Source of the DNA: an uncultured Clostridium sp.
GTDB taxonomy: Bacteria; Bacillota; Clostridia; TANB77; CAG-508
Direction of reading: 5' to 3'
Assembly: GCA_900554815.1 (NCBI GenBank)
Contig: USIO01000005.1
Coordinates: forward strand, 5,726-69,725
Length of the DNA: 64,000 nt
The position numbers and the translations under genes were made by a program. The notes under the pieces were generated by a model. The model saw nothing but the letters and a program-made list of their open reading frames with translations. It made no database searches and was not told where the DNA came from. Of the stretch, positions 1-12,492 are shown in pieces (position 1 is the stretch's first letter; each line of letters opens with the position of its first letter).

Positions 1-467
1 CAGTAAAATTTGGATATGTTATTAAAATTACGAATGAAGGACAAATTGCAGGATATGCAACAGAAATTTCAGACTATATACCAGAAGGATTGGAATTTTT
101 ACCGGAAGATAACCCAGATTGGGAAGAAATAGAAGGTAAAATTATAACAACAAAACTAGCAGATACATTACTACAACCTGGAGAATCTGCGACAGTTGAA
201 GTTATTCTAACATGGATTAATGATTCTGAAAATATGGGAGTAAAAACAAATGTTGCAGAAATTAGTAAAGATGATAATGAAAATGATGCAGAAGACATAG
301 ACTCTACTCCAAATAACCAAAAAGAAGGGGAAGATGACATTGATGATGCACCTGTAATGCTAGCAGTAACAACAGGAGGAGAGACTACTTATATTATTCT
401 ATCAACAGTTATACTTGTAATGTTTGGAACAGGAATATTTATGATTAAAAAATATGTATTAGATTAA
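1..467 (+). CDS. C-terminal part of a membrane-anchored surface repeat protein (5' truncated)
   Basis: Only the last ~155 codons are present; the reading frame enters from the left edge at base 3. The visible part reads like the last module of a DUF11-type surface repeat (a V-x-Y-V-I-K-I-T-N-E-G-like strand, then D-Y-I-P-E-G-L-E-F). It is followed by an acidic Asp/Glu/Asn-rich stalk of about 35 residues, one hydrophobic segment (about residues 130-150 of the visible part) and a short K-K-Y-V-L-D tail. That order fits a cell-surface protein anchored by a C-terminal membrane helix; no LPxTG motif is seen. A strong hairpin terminator follows directly. The function of the missing part is unknown. 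Confidence 0.75.
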   Translation, partial: VKFGYVIKITNEGQIAGYATEISDYIPEGLEFLPEDNPDWEEIEGKIITTKLADTLLQPGESATVEVILTWINDSENMGVKTNVAEISKDDNENDAEDIDSTPNNQKEGEDDIDDAPVMLAVTTGGETTYIILSTVILVMFGTGIFMIKKYVLD

Positions 468-477
468 AAGATACTAT

Positions 478-515
478 AAAAAGTGATATAATTACATTAA
501 ATTATATCACTTTTG
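478..515 (+). terminator. Rho-independent terminator
   Basis: A near-perfect inverted repeat (arms at about 478-493 and 501-514, loop ACATTAA) with a T-rich right arm lies just after the stop codon of the preceding surface protein gene. Confidence 0.75.
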
Positions 516-611
516 CTTTCTATGGGAAAAATACTAATAAATTTTAGGGAATTATTTACAATAAAAAATGCTTATGCTATAATTAAAAAAAATAGTTTAG
601 AGGTGTGTGAG

Positions 612-1535
612 ATGAATCAAATTTTATATGAAGATGTCCAGGAAAAATCAAAAAGTATTAGTAATGTTATTCTCTTTTTTGCAATTTCCATTATTATTTT
701 TGGATTTGCGCTAATTACAGGTGGAGCATATGGATTTTTTAACCAAACAATTCCTCTTACACCAGAAGAAGCAACTAAACCAACAATTTATGTTAGCACA
801 TATGAAGATCAATTTATTCAAATTAGAGTTTCACATGACAAAGCAATTGATAAAATTTTTTATTCTTGGAATAACGGAGAAGAACTAACAATTGATGGCA
901 AGAATAGAACAAATATTGAAGAAACAATTGGCTGGCCAGCAGGAGAAAACGAACTAGTAGTTAGAGTGGTTGACATTAATGGAGTAGAACAATTATATAA
1001 ACAAACATTTTTATTAAGTTATGAAGGGGATATAGAAAAACCAACAATTAAATTCTCAGAACCTGTTGATAATAAAATACTTATAACAGCAACTGATGAA
1101 ACAGAAATATCGTATTTAACATATAGATGGAATAACGAAGAAGAAAAAATGGTTGAAGAAACAGATGAAAGTAAAACTATTATTAATGTAACAATTCCAA
1201 TAATTGAAGGAGAAAACAAACTAACTGTAATAGCAGTAGATAACAATAACAATTCAACAAAAGAAGAAAGGACATTTAAGGCATATAAAAAGCCAACTAT
1301 TCAAGTTAGACAATTTGGAAGAGAACTACAATTAACTGTAATAGATGAAAATGGTATTGATAATATTCAATATTCTATTAATGGAGTAGAAAATACTTGG
1401 CAAGCAACTTCGGGAGAAAAGGAATGGAAACAAACCTTGCAATTAGAACCAGGAGAAAATAGAGTTATTATAACAGTAATAAATATTAAAGAAATAAGCA
1501 ATACATTTAAGGGTAAAGCTCAATATAATCCATAA
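612..1535 (+). CDS. Membrane-anchored protein with Ig-like repeats
   Basis: A 307-residue protein. The ATG at 612 is preferred because GAGGTG lies just upstream and the N-terminus then has a usual cytoplasmic start followed by one membrane helix (about residues 17-40). The in-frame ATG at 513 lies inside the preceding terminator. The rest is extracytoplasmic and made of three beta-rich repeats, each beginning with a K-P-T-I-like strand and carrying an S/R-W-N-N or G-E-N-x-L/V motif, as in bacterial Ig-like (Big/HYR) modules. No catalytic motif is seen. Probably a surface adhesion or wall-associated protein; the exact role is unknown. Confidence 0.7.
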   Translation: MNQILYEDVQEKSKSISNVILFFAISIIIFGFALITGGAYGFFNQTIPLTPEEATKPTIYVSTYEDQFIQIRVSHDKAIDKIFYSWNNGEELTIDGKNRTNIEETIGWPAGENELVVRVVDINGVEQLYKQTFLLSYEGDIEKPTIKFSEPVDNKILITATDETEISYLTYRWNNEEEKMVEETDESKTIINVTIPIIEGENKLTVIAVDNNNNSTKEERTFKAYKKPTIQVRQFGRELQLTVIDENGIDNIQYSINGVENTWQATSGEKEWKQTLQLEPGENRVIITVINIKEISNTFKGKAQYNP

Positions 1536-1540
1536 CTAAA

Positions 1541-1582
1541 AGGCAGGGCAGGTAATTTAACCACCTCACTCTGCCTCATTTA
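1541..1582 (+). terminator. Probable terminator hairpin
   Basis: AGGCAG and CTGCCT arms enclose AGGT/ACCT pairing and are followed by a short T-rich stretch. It lies between two plus-strand genes. The stem is imperfect. Confidence 0.5.
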
Positions 1583-1599
1583 TTGAAAGGACGAAGCAG

Positions 1600-2394
1600 T
1601 TGAACACACAGAGTATTAGTAATTTATTAAGCTATTTTTTTATTTACTCTTTTTGTGGATGGGCACTTGAAACAATTACAAAAACAGTAGCACAAAAAAA
1701 ATTTGTAAATAGTGGTTTCCTATTTGGCCCAATTTGTCCAATTTATGGAATCGCAGCAGTTGTAATGCTAAAACTATTAAACACATTTAAAGGAAACTAT
1801 TTGCTAACATTTGTTATGTCTTTTATTATATTTACTTTATGGGAATATTTCGTAGGATGGCTATTAGAAAAAATATTTCATACAAAATATTGGGATTATT
1901 CTTACTACAAACTTAATTTACATGGAAGAATATGCCTTATAAATTCACTAACATGGGGATTTTTAGGAATTGCTTTTATTGAAATTATTCATCCTATTGT
2001 AGAATATTTACTACAATTAATACCAGTTGCAATTGTCAATAAATTAGTTATAATTATTAGTATATTAATTATAATTGATTGCATAATAACAATTATTAAA
2101 ATTAACAATATAAATATTTCTATGAAAAAGCTAGAAGAAATAAGTAAAATAATTAAAGAAAAAATTGCAGAACTAAAAACGCTATCAAATAGAGCTGGAA
2201 AAAAGGCAAAAGAAAACAAAGAAAAATTAAAGAATATTATAGAAGACCTAAACCAAACACAAGTAGAATTATTTAACAGTATTGAAAAACAAATTAAAAG
2301 ATTTCAGGAAGCATTTCCAAGTATGACATCAGATAAAATAAAAAAGTTTTTAAAACAAAAAATAGAAATAAAAAAAAGGTTGAATAAAAAGTAG
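1600..2394 (+). CDS. CmpB-type (putative ABC-transporter type IV) integral membrane protein
   Basis: A 264-residue protein starting at TTG 1600 after GAAAGGACG. The N-terminal ~170 residues hold five hydrophobic helices with S-F-C-G-W-A-L-E-T near residue 18, a G-F-L-F-G-P-I-C-P-I-Y-G motif near residue 40 and a W-D-Y-S-Y-Y stretch. This pattern is characteristic of the ABC_trans_CmpB family of small Firmicute membrane proteins. The last ~90 residues are a Lys/Glu-rich helical, probably coiled-coil, cytoplasmic tail. Function is not established for the family; transport is only suggested by the family name. The gene is followed after 15 bases by the GGDEF gene, so they may be cotranscribed. 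Confidence 0.7.
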   Translation: MNTQSISNLLSYFFIYSFCGWALETITKTVAQKKFVNSGFLFGPICPIYGIAAVVMLKLLNTFKGNYLLTFVMSFIIFTLWEYFVGWLLEKIFHTKYWDYSYYKLNLHGRICLINSLTWGFLGIAFIEIIHPIVEYLLQLIPVAIVNKLVIIISILIIIDCIITIIKINNINISMKKLEEISKIIKEKIAELKTLSNRAGKKAKENKEKLKNIIEDLNQTQVELFNSIEKQIKRFQEAFPSMTSDKIKKFLKQKIEIKKRLNKK

Positions 2395-2409
2395 CAAGGA
2401 GATAAAAAG

Positions 2410-3333
2410 ATGGAGCATGATATATTTATTATTAATGACAATATTGAAAAATCGGAATACATAAAAAATATATTTCGACAAGAAAAGAAATATAAATTTA
2501 AAAGTGTAAAAACGGGAAATATAGATTTAGCTTTAAAAAATATACCAGATGCAATTATAATTGATGAAGACTGCATAAAAACTCCTATTGAAGAAATATG
2601 TAGCAAAATAAGAACCAATGAAGACAATTCTATTACTCCAATTGTTGTTATTTCTTCTAATACAGATATAGAGCATAAGATAGAAATATTAAAAGGAGAA
2701 ATAGAATATTTTATAGATAGCCCTATTAATGAACAATACTTATACTGTGTAATAAAAAATATTATTAGATTAATTAATAGCAATAGAAGAGTAAGCCCAT
2801 TAACTGGACTGCCAGGGAATGTGCAAATACATGCTGAATTGAAGAAAAGATTATTAAAAGGGGAAGAATTTGCAGTATTATATTTAGATTTAGATAATTT
2901 TAAAGCATATAATGATATCTACGGTTTTTTACAAGGAGATGAAATTATTAAATTTACTGCAAGAACAATACTAAAGTATGTACATAATGATAATAAAGAA
3001 AATAATTTTGTTGGACATATTGGAGGAGATGACTTTATTGCAATAGTGGGATTAGATGACTATGAAGAAATTTGCCAAAATATTATTGCTGAATTTGATG
3101 TCAAAATACAAGATTATTTTAGTTGTGAGGATATAAAAAGAGGATATTTAGAAGTTGCAAATAGAAAAAATATTATGGAACAATTTCCACTTACTTCGAT
3201 TTCTATAGGAGTTGTAGTAGTAGAAAAGAAAAGGTTTCATAATATATTAGAAATAGGGGAAGTGGGAGCACAAGTAAAACATATTGCAAAAACGACTATG
3301 GGAAGTAGCTATGCAATTGATAGAAGAAAATAA
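2410..3333 (+). CDS. Diguanylate cyclase-like protein with receiver-like N-domain and GGDEF domain
   Basis: A 307-residue protein with AAGGAG upstream of its ATG. Residues 1-120 resemble a response-regulator receiver fold (D-D-N-like start, I-I-D-E-D near residue 54), though the usual phospho-acceptor and T/K positions are not clear. Residues ~135-300 form a GGDEF domain: L-T-G-L-P-G-N, the D-L-D-N-F-K-x-Y-N-D metal/substrate motif and a G-G-D-D-F active-site loop at 205-209. GGDDF in place of GGEEF is a tolerated variant. No RxxD inhibitory site precedes the loop. It probably makes cyclic-di-GMP in the cytoplasm. A terminator follows. Confidence 0.85.
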   Translation: MEHDIFIINDNIEKSEYIKNIFRQEKKYKFKSVKTGNIDLALKNIPDAIIIDEDCIKTPIEEICSKIRTNEDNSITPIVVISSNTDIEHKIEILKGEIEYFIDSPINEQYLYCVIKNIIRLINSNRRVSPLTGLPGNVQIHAELKKRLLKGEEFAVLYLDLDNFKAYNDIYGFLQGDEIIKFTARTILKYVHNDNKENNFVGHIGGDDFIAIVGLDDYEEICQNIIAEFDVKIQDYFSCEDIKRGYLEVANRKNIMEQFPLTSISIGVVVVEKKRFHNILEIGEVGAQVKHIAKTTMGSSYAIDRRK

Positions 3334-3335
3334 AC

Positions 3336-3377
3336 CAAAAAAATTGCAAACATAAAAGTTTGCAATTTTTCTTTTTA
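3336..3377 (+). terminator. Rho-independent terminator
   Basis: Inverted repeat (AAAATTGCAAAC / GTTTGCAATTTT) with a T-run, directly after the GGDEF gene stop codon. Confidence 0.85.
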
Positions 3378-3430
3378 TAATATCAACATGAAATATAAAT
3401 CAGAGGCATATAATTATGTGAGGGATTTAT

Positions 3431-4152
3431 ATGATTATTTTAAAGAAAAAAAGATTAATATTAACAGCAAACTTTATTATTATTGCATTATTAGCATGCA
3501 TATATAGCATATCAGCATATGAAGAAACACAACAAACAGTAGCATTACCTGTTTCTAATAAAGTTATTATACTAGATGCTGGGCATGGTTTGCCAGATGA
3601 ACGGAGCAATATCATCCAATGGAACAACTGAAGCTTCAATCAATCTAAAAATAGTAAAAAAGGTACAACATCTTTTAGAACAAAGTGGTGCAACAGTTAT
3701 TTTAACAAGATCAGACGAAAATGGAATTTATTCTGTAGAATCTAATACATTACGAGAAAAGAAAGTCTCAGATATGAAAAAAAGAGTAGAAATTGGAAAC
3801 ACTTCACGGAGCGGATATGTTTGTGTCTATTCATTTAAATAAGATTCCTCAAAGCCAGTATTGGGGATGGCAAACCTTTTTCAAACAAAATAATGAAGAA
3901 TCTATTAGACTAGCTAAAAATATTCAAAATGGATTAAATGAAACTATTCAAAAAGAAAATAAGAGAGAAAGCCTAAAAATAGAAAATAAATATTTAGTAG
4001 AACATGTAGACATACCTATTACAATAGTTGAATGTGGATTTTTATCAAACAATGAAGAAGAAAATTTGCTACAAACAGATAAATACCAAAGTAAATTAGC
4101 ATGGGGAATCTATACAGGAATTATGAACTATTGCTATGGAGTTGAAACTTAA
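3431..4152 (+). CDS. cwlD: CwlD-like N-acetylmuramoyl-L-alanine amidase, with two CGG +1 sites
   Basis: Read with two CGGN-to-Gly shifts (C at 3602, Gly58; C at 3807, Gly126) this is one 239-residue protein, close to the usual CwlD length. It has an N-terminal membrane/signal helix (residues 7-27). The Amidase_3 domain carries the zinc motif L-D-A-G-H-G, the Glu in the region of residue 72, S-I-H-L-N near 133 and the C-terminal V-E-C-G-F-L-S-N motif preceded by Y-L-V-E-H-V-D-I-P. The last is typical of CwlD, which makes muramic-delta-lactam in the spore cortex. Conventional translation would stop before the catalytic His of S-I-H-L-N. Both shift points fall on family-conserved glycines (D-E-G-A and T-S-G-A-D). 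The ATG follows GAGGG. Confidence 0.9.
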
Positions 4153-4245
4153 AGTGTAAAAACATATTTTAAATTGCTTTTTTGCATAATTTTTTAAAAC
4201 AAGTAAAAAATATCTTTAATTACATAAAGTAAGGAGAGATATTTT

Positions 4246-7200
4246 TTGAATGCAAAAAATAAAGAATTAATTATAAAAGGAGCATTATTAGATAAACAAA
4301 ATCTATGCAATTTTTTGGAAAAACTAGCTTCCAGCCAAGTTCCACAAAACTTTTCTAAAAAGAATACATTCCCAATTACTAGATTAAAAGCAAATTTTGA
4401 ATTTATTTTAGAAACTTATATTTTACTTCAAGAACATATTAAACTAAATATTCCAATACACCCAGCAGGAGAATGGCTGTTAGATAATTTTTATGTAATT
4501 GAAGAAGTAAGCAAAATGATAGAAAAAGAACTTACTTTAAAAAAATATGTTAATTTAGTAGGAATTGCAAATGGAACGTGGAAGGGATTTGCTAGAAGCT
4601 ATGTATTAGCGAGTCAAATTCTTGCTTATACAGAAGGAAAAATATATGAACATGATTTAAAAGATTATCTAATAGCCTACCAAAATAAAAAAGAACTAAC
4701 AATGGAAGAAATTTGGACATTCCCAATTTTCTTACAAGTTGCTATTTTACAAAATATTAAAGAAATTTGTGAAAACATTTATGCAAGCCAAATCCAAAAA
4801 TATAAGGTGGAAAGCATAATAGAAAGATTAGTAGAAAAAAAAGATGACCTTAATTTTAAACAAAAAGTAGTAGTAACAGAACAAATAAAAGACCATATGA
4901 AATATCCATTTATTGAATACATGTCTTATAAATTAAAAAGATATGGAAAAAAGGCAAGCGGATATTTGGATGCTCTAGAAGAACAAGTAAATAAAATGGG
5001 AGCAACAATATCTGAAATTATTAAAAAAGAACATTTTGATATTGCTGTTAATAAAGTTACAATTGGCAACCTAATTACTAGCTTAAAAGAAATTAATAGA
5101 ATAGACTTTTTAGAAATTTTTGAAACTATTAATGGAACAAACGAAATACTAAAAAAAGATCCAGCAAATGTTTATGAAAAAATGGATTATAAAACAAAAA
5201 ACTATTATAGAGAACAAATAGAAAAAGTATCTAAAAAAACAAAAATTTCGGAGATATATATTGCTAAAACAATTCTTAGCATGGCACAAAAACAGCAGGA
5301 AGAATTAGAAAAAAATAAAGATAATTTGAGCAAAACACAATACTTAAAAAATAAGAAAAAAACGCATGTAGGGTATTTCCTATTAGAGGACAAAAATTCT
5401 TTATATAAAAACTTAGGTACAAACTTAAAGGAATTAAGTAAAAAACAAAAAGCCAATTTATATATACAATCTAATTTAGGCATTTCTTTATTTTTAACAA
5501 TTTTATTTAGTATATTAATGTATTATAAAACTTTGAATATAAGTGTTGCAATTATTGTAGGATTATTTAGCTTTATTCCAACTACACAAATTGCTATGAA
5601 ATTAATAGACTATATTTTGCTAAAAATAACAAAGCCAACTTTAATTCCTAAAATGGATTATCATAATGGCATTAACATAGAAGCTCCAACCTTTGTAGTT
5701 ATACCAACAATTATTACAAATACCAAAAAAGTAGAAGAACTAGCACATAAACTAGAAATTTACTATTTAGCAAATAAAAGCAATAATCTATATTTTGCCA
5801 TACTAGGAGATGTAACTTGCCGGAAAAAATGAAGAAGAAAAGGAAGATAAAGAAATTATACAGTATGGAGAACAACAAATAAAAGAGCTAAATAAAAAAT
5901 ATCCTTATCAAAGTTTTCCAAGATTTCATTTTCTTTATAGAAAAAGAAAATGGAATCCAAGTGAGAAGGCATTTTTAGGGTGGGAAAGAAAAAGAGGTTT
6001 ATTAACGCAATTTAATCAATTTTTATTAGACCCTAAAACAAATGATTTTAGAGCCAATACTCTAACAGAAAATTTAAATAAGTTACCACATATAAAATAC
6101 ATTATTACACTTGATGCTGATACAAATTTAATATTAAATTCTGGCTTAGAATTAATAGGTGCAATGGAACATATTTTGAACAAACCAGTCGTAGAAAATG
6201 GGATAGTTACCGAAGGCCATGGCATAATACAACCGCGTATAGGAGTAGATTTGCAAAATAGCTTTAAAAGTGAATTTTGCAGAATATTTGCTGGTACAAG
6301 TGGAACAGACTTGTACACTAACTCGATTTCAGACGTGTATGAAGACAACTTTGGAGAAGGAATTTTTACAGGAAAAGGAATATATAGTTTAGATGTTTTT
6401 AATGAAGTATTAAAAAACCAAATCCCAGAAAACACAGTTCTAAGCCACGATTTATTGGAAGGAAACTACTTAAGATGCGGTTTAGCAAGCGACATTTTAT
6501 TATTAGATGGCTATCCTTCTAAATACAATAGCTTTATTACAAGGCTAAGTAGATGGACCAGAGGAGATTGGCAAATTATTAGATGGCTAAAAAAAGAAAT
6601 TCCAAGAGTAAATCAAAAAGGAAACCAAATGAATCCTATTAATTTACTTTCAAAATTTAAAATAGCAGATAATTTAAGGAGAAGCCTATTACCAATTAGT
6701 ATTATTACATTATTTGCTGTATCAATTTTGCTAAAAATAATTTTTAAAATACCAGTTTGGGATTTAATAATTATTGCATTAACAGCAGAATTAATTCATA
6801 CAATAATTTCACTAATGGATTATATTATATTTAGAAAGGAACTAGAAGAAGGCTATATTAATGCTAATAAAAGCTTTGTGCCATTTGCAAATGGCATACT
6901 TTCAACAATTTATAGAGGAATACTTGAACTAGCATTTTTACCACATAGAGCATATGTATCACTAACATCTATTATAAAAACAATTTACCGAATAACAATT
7001 TCAAAACAAAATTTATTAGAATGGACAACTGCAGAAGAAGCCGAAAAGTTAGCTAAAACAGACATAATATCTTACTATAAGCAAATGATAGCTAATGTTG
7101 TAATTGGCATTATTTTTATTACATTACCAATTTTATATAATTTACCTATAAGCTTAGGAATATGCCTATATTTACTAGGCCTAATATGGATAGTAGCTCC

Positions 7201-10200
7201 AGCTATTGCTTATAAAATTAGTATTCAAAAATCAAAAATTTACAAAATTAATTTATTGTCAGAAGAAGAAAAGGAGCATTTACTAGAAATTGCAGGAAAA
7301 ACTTGGAACTTTTTTGCAGAAAATATGAATGAAACAAATAATTATTTGCCGCCAGATAATTATCAATCAGATAGGAAAGAAAAGATTGCACATAGAACTT
7401 CTCCAACTAATATAGGACTTGGAATATTAGCAACTATTTCTAGTATTGACTTAAAACTAATTAATTTAGAAGAAGGAACTAGCCTACTGCAAAAAGTAAT
7501 TAATACCATTGAATATTTACCAAAATGGAATGGCCATTTATATAATTGGTATGATACACGTACGTTAGATGTGATGATGCCAAAATATGTTTCAACTGTA
7601 GATAGTGGAAATTTCGTTGGATATTTATTTGTACTAAAACAATTTTTAATTGAGGTTTTAGAACAAGGAACTTGGAATGTAGAAAACAACAAAAGTAAAA
7701 AAGTAATTATAGATTTATTAGATAAAATAAACCAAATAATTTGTAAAACAGATTTTTCTAAATTATATGATGACAAAAAAAGATTATTTTCTATTGGTTT
7801 TAATGTAGAAGAAAATAAACTAACAGATTCTTATTATGATTTACTAGCTTCAGAAGCAAGACAAACAAGTTTAGTTGCAATTGCAAAAAAAGATATATTA
7901 CCAAAACATTGGACAAGTTTAAGTAGAACTTTAACAAGTTTTAATAAGTATAAAGGCTTGGTTTCGTGGTCTGGAACAGCATTTGAATATTTAATGTCTA
8001 ATATTAATGTAAAAAAATATGATGGTAGCCTTTTAGATGAATCATGTAAATTTATGATAATGTGCCAACAAGAGTATTGCCAAAAACTACGGAATACCAT
8101 GGGGAATTTCAGAATCGGCTTTTAACTTAAAGGATTTAAATAATAATTACCAGTATAAAGCATTTGGCATTCCATGGTTAGGCCTAAAAAGAGGATTAGC
8201 AGAAGAAATGGTTGTTTCTAGTTATGGAAGTATGCTCGCATTACCAGATTATCCCAAAGAGGTATTAAAAAATTTACAAATTTTAGAACAAAACAAAGTA
8301 CTGGGGGAATATGGGTTATATGAATCTATTGATTATACACCATCTAGACAAAAAAATGGAGAAAAGTTTAGTGTTGTAAAAACTTATATGGCACATCATC
8401 AAGGACTAATATTGGCATCAATCAATAATTTATTTAAAGATAATATATTACAAAAAAGATTTATGAAAAATCCAGAAATAGAATCAGTAGATATTTTATT
8501 ACAAGAAAGAATGCCAGCAAATGCAATTTTAACAAAGAAGAAGAAAGAAAAGGTAGAAAAAATTAAACAAAACAAACAAAATTCTTATGGAGGACGAACA
8601 TATACTAAAATAGAAGAGAATAAAATAAATACTAATGTAATATCAAATGATAAATATACAATTTGCATGGACCAGAATGGGAAAGGATTTAGTAAATATA
8701 AAAATATTTTAATTAATAGATTTAAATCTACAGCAGATTATGAACAGGGTATATTTTTTTATATTAAAAATATTAAATCAAAAAGAATATGGTCATTAGC
8801 AAGGCTAAAATTTTTGAATAAACCAGATAAATACAAAGTAACTTTTATGCCAGATTCTAACCAGATTGATAGAACGGATGGAAACATACAGTCAAAAATG
8901 AAGGTAACAGTTGCTCCTAATGAACCAGTAGAAATTAGAAGCATTCAACTTAACAATATAGGAAATCAAGAAGAAGTGCTAGAAGTGTCAGCATATTTAG
9001 AACCTGTATTATCAACTATGACCCAAGATTATGCACATCCTGTATTTAATAACTTGTTTTTAAATTTTGAATATATACCAGACTTAAACACAATTTTAGT
9101 AAAACGAAATAAACGTGGCATTCAGGAAAAAGATATGTACCTAGCAATTAATTTAAACTCAAGAGAATATTTAGTTGGTGACATTGAATATGAAATTGAT
9201 AAATCAAAATTAAATGGAAGGTGCAATATTAATATACCTAATATGATTGCTAATTCAAAACCATTTTCAAATCAAATTGGTTCTAATACAGAACCCACAA
9301 TTGCAATTAGAGCTAGTGTAAAAATAGCACCAAAAGAAAAGACTAGTTTTAACTTAATTTTAGCTGTATCTGAAAATAAAGAAGAAGTAATTCAACTAAT
9401 TGAAAAATATAAAAGCGAAGAGGGAATAAAACAAGTATTTGAATTATCTAGAGCTAGACTAGAAGCAGAAAATAGATATTTAGAAATTAGTATGGAAAAT
9501 GAAGAAGTCTATCAAAAACTACTGGGATATTTACTATTTCAAAATTATCTAAAATCCTTATATATAAAGAAACTACCAAAAGAATTATATACTCAGGATT
9601 CATTATGGAAATTTCGGAATATCTGGAGATGACCCAATTATTTTAGTTAAAATTAAAGATGTAAATGATTGTGACATGATTACAGAATTATTAAAAGCAA
9701 AAGAATTTTTTAATATGAAAAATATAGCAGTAGATATTGTTATTTTAAACGAAGAAAAAAATGTTTATGAACAATATGTAAAAGAAAAAATAGAATCAGA
9801 AATATACAATAAACATATGGAATATCTTATAAACAAACATAATGGCATTTTTATACTAAAATCAAATGAAATGGAAAAAAGTGATATTAGAACATTAGTA
9901 TTTAGAGCAAACGTTATGCTAGATGCAAGCAAAGGTCGCATCCGGAAATCAACTAGAAGAGGAAGAAGAAGAGTATGAACAGAAAAATAAAAAGATAGGG
10001 TTAGAAACACCTAATATTATTATAGCAAAAGATGAACAATATAACCCAATTAACTTAAAAATAGAAAATTTGAATTACTATAATGAGTATGGAGGATTTC
10101 AAAAAAATACGAATGAGTATATTTTAAAAGCAGGTAGAAGAGATAAGCTACCTACAGTATGGAGTCATATATTGGCTAACGAAAATTTTGGAACTGTTGT

Positions 10201-12452
10201 TACAGAAAATATGGGAGGGTTTACATGGTGCAAAAATAGTAGGCTAAATAGAATAACGGCATGGAACAATTCGCCATGCCAAGACATCCCATCTGAAATT
10301 ATTTATCTAAAAGATAAAGAAACAGGAAAAGTATGGTCAACTAGTAATTTTATTACAGAAGATAGCGACTGTGAAATAACTTATGGATTTGGATATGCAA
10401 AATATAATAATATTTGTAATGATATTATAAGTACAACAGAAATTTTTGTGCCACAAAAAGAAAATATAAAAATAAATATTTTAAAACTAAAAAATACCAT
10501 TGCCGGAAAAAGAAACTTAAAATTACTATACTATATTAAACCTGTTTTAGATGAAGATGAAATAAAATCAAATGGATATATTGGAATCGAAAAAGAAGGA
10601 AATATAATATATGCAAAAAATTATGGAGCAAAAGACTTTGAAAGTATTTCATATATTGGAACTAATGAAAAAATTATATCATATACAGGAAACAAAGACT
10701 TTTTTATAGGAAGCGGTACAATTAAAAATCCGGAGGGCATTCACAAAGTAACATTGGATAATAGTAATGGACTAGGAATGAATTCATGTATAGCTTTCGA
10801 AATTAATGTTGAATTAGACGGATTCGAAAGTAAAGAAATTAGTATTTATATAGGACAGGAAAATTCATTATTAAAGGTAAAAGAAACTGCAGAAAAATAT
10901 GAAAAACTAGAGAAATGCCATGAAGAATTAAAAAATATTAAACAGTATTGGTATGAACTATTAAACAGAATACAAGTAAAAACACCAGTTGAATCAATTA
11001 ATATTATGTTAAATGGCTGGACAGTATATCAAACAATTTCCAGTAGGCTTTTAGGAAAAACTGGATACTATCAATCTGGAGGCGCTACTGGTTTTAGAGA
11101 TCAATTACAAGACACAATGGGAATAAAGTATATTGATAGCTCTTGGATGAGAAAACAAATACTAATTGCGGCATCTCATCAGTTTATAGAAGGAGATGTT
11201 TTGCACTGGTGGCATGACGAAACAAAAAGAGGAATTAGAACTAGGTTTTCAGATGATTTACTATGGCTACCTTATGTTGTATGCGAATATATAGAACTAA
11301 CTGGAGATAATAAAATATTAGAAGAAGAAATTCCTTATCTACAAGGAGAAACATTAAAAGAAAATCAAGACGAGAATTATGATATATATTTACCTTCTTC
11401 TATTATAGGAACAATTTATGAACACTGTAATAAATCGATTGAAAAAAGCCTAAACTTTGGAGAGCAAGGGCTCCCCAAAATTGGGAGCGGAGATTGGAAT
11501 GATGGATTTAGTACAGTAGGGAATAAAGGGAAAGGACAAAGCGTATGGTTAGGATTTTTCTTATATAATATACTAAATAGAATAATTCCAATATGTGAAA
11601 AAAAAGACGACAAAGCAAGAATTGAACTATATAGAAAAAAAATTGAGGAACTAAAAAAATCATTAAATACAATTGGATGGGATGGAAGATGGTATAGAAG
11701 AGCATTTACAGATGAACGGACAAATCTTAGGAAGTGCAGAAGCTGAAGAATGCAAAATAGATAGTATTAGCCAAAGCTGGGCAACAATTTCTGGCGCAGG
11801 GGATAATGACAAAAAATATATATCTATGGAAAATTTGGAAAACCATTTAGTAGATAAAGAAAATCAAATTATTAAATTATTAGATCCGCCATTTGAAAAT
11901 AGCTCTTTAGAACCAGGATATATAAAAAGCTACTTGCCAGGAGTAAGAGAAAACGGAGGACAATACACACATGCAGCCATTTGGGTAATAATTGCTCAAA
12001 CATTGTTAGGACTGGGCGAAAAAGCAACAGAATACTTTACAATGATTAACCCAATTGAACACACAAGAACTAAAACAACAGTAAATAAGTATAAAGTTGA
12101 ACCATATGTAATTCCAGGGGACGTATATGGCATAGGAAAACTTGCTGGAATGGGTGGATGGACTTGGTATACTGGCTCTAGTGCATGGTATTTTAAAGCT
12201 GGAATAGAATATATACTAGGACTAAAAATTGAAAAACAGGAATTGAAAATAGAACCTAATATTCCTAGTAATTGGAAAGAATATAGTATTCGCTATAAAT
12301 TTGGAAAAACAATTTATTCTATTAAAGTAAAAAATCCAAATGGAAAAACAAATGGAGTAAGTAAATTCTTACTTAATGGAAATCAAATAGAAGAAAAGAA
12401 AATCAAAATAATAGATGATGGAAAAATTAATGAAATAGAAATTGAAATGTAA
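4246..12452 (+). CDS. Cyclic beta-1,2-glucan synthase-like protein (GT84 plus GH94), with five CGG +1 sites
   Basis: A single 2733-residue protein when five in-frame CGGs are read as +1/Gly: C at 5821 (Gly526), 8090 (Gly1282), 9615 (Gly1790), 9943 (Gly1899) and 11717 (Gly2490). Start is TTG 4246 behind AAGGAG. Domains: N-terminal region with membrane helices near 410-460; GT84 glycosyltransferase with D-A-D-T near 623, S-H-D-L-L-E-G near 733 and R-W-T-R-G-D-W-Q near 769; membrane helices near 815-995; a glucoamylase-like region with G-I-P-W-G-I-S-E-S-A at 1282 and M-A-H-H-Q-G-L near 1381; beta-sandwich and GH94 phosphorylase-like domains with S-G-G-A-T-G-F-R-D-Q near 2275 and G-S-G-D-W-N-D-G near 2415. 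Length and order match NdvB/Cgs-type synthases, which polymerise UDP-glucose, cyclise and trim the chain. Every shift lands in a recognisable motif. Confidence 0.88.
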
Positions 12453-12487
12453 AAAATAAGGTCAAGTTTTCTTAACCTTATTTTTTT
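12451..12487. terminator. Bidirectional terminator between convergent genes
   Basis: AAAAAATAAGGT / ACCTTATTTTTT inverted repeat with A-run on the left and T-run on the right, between the plus-strand glucan synthase gene and the minus-strand cohesin gene. Confidence 0.8.
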
Positions 12488-12492
12488 CTATA

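Noticed and set aside
513..611. N-terminal extension of the Ig-like protein from ATG 513
   Set aside because: It starts inside the preceding terminator, has no ribosome site and adds a leader that is not protein-like; ATG 612 has GAGGTG.
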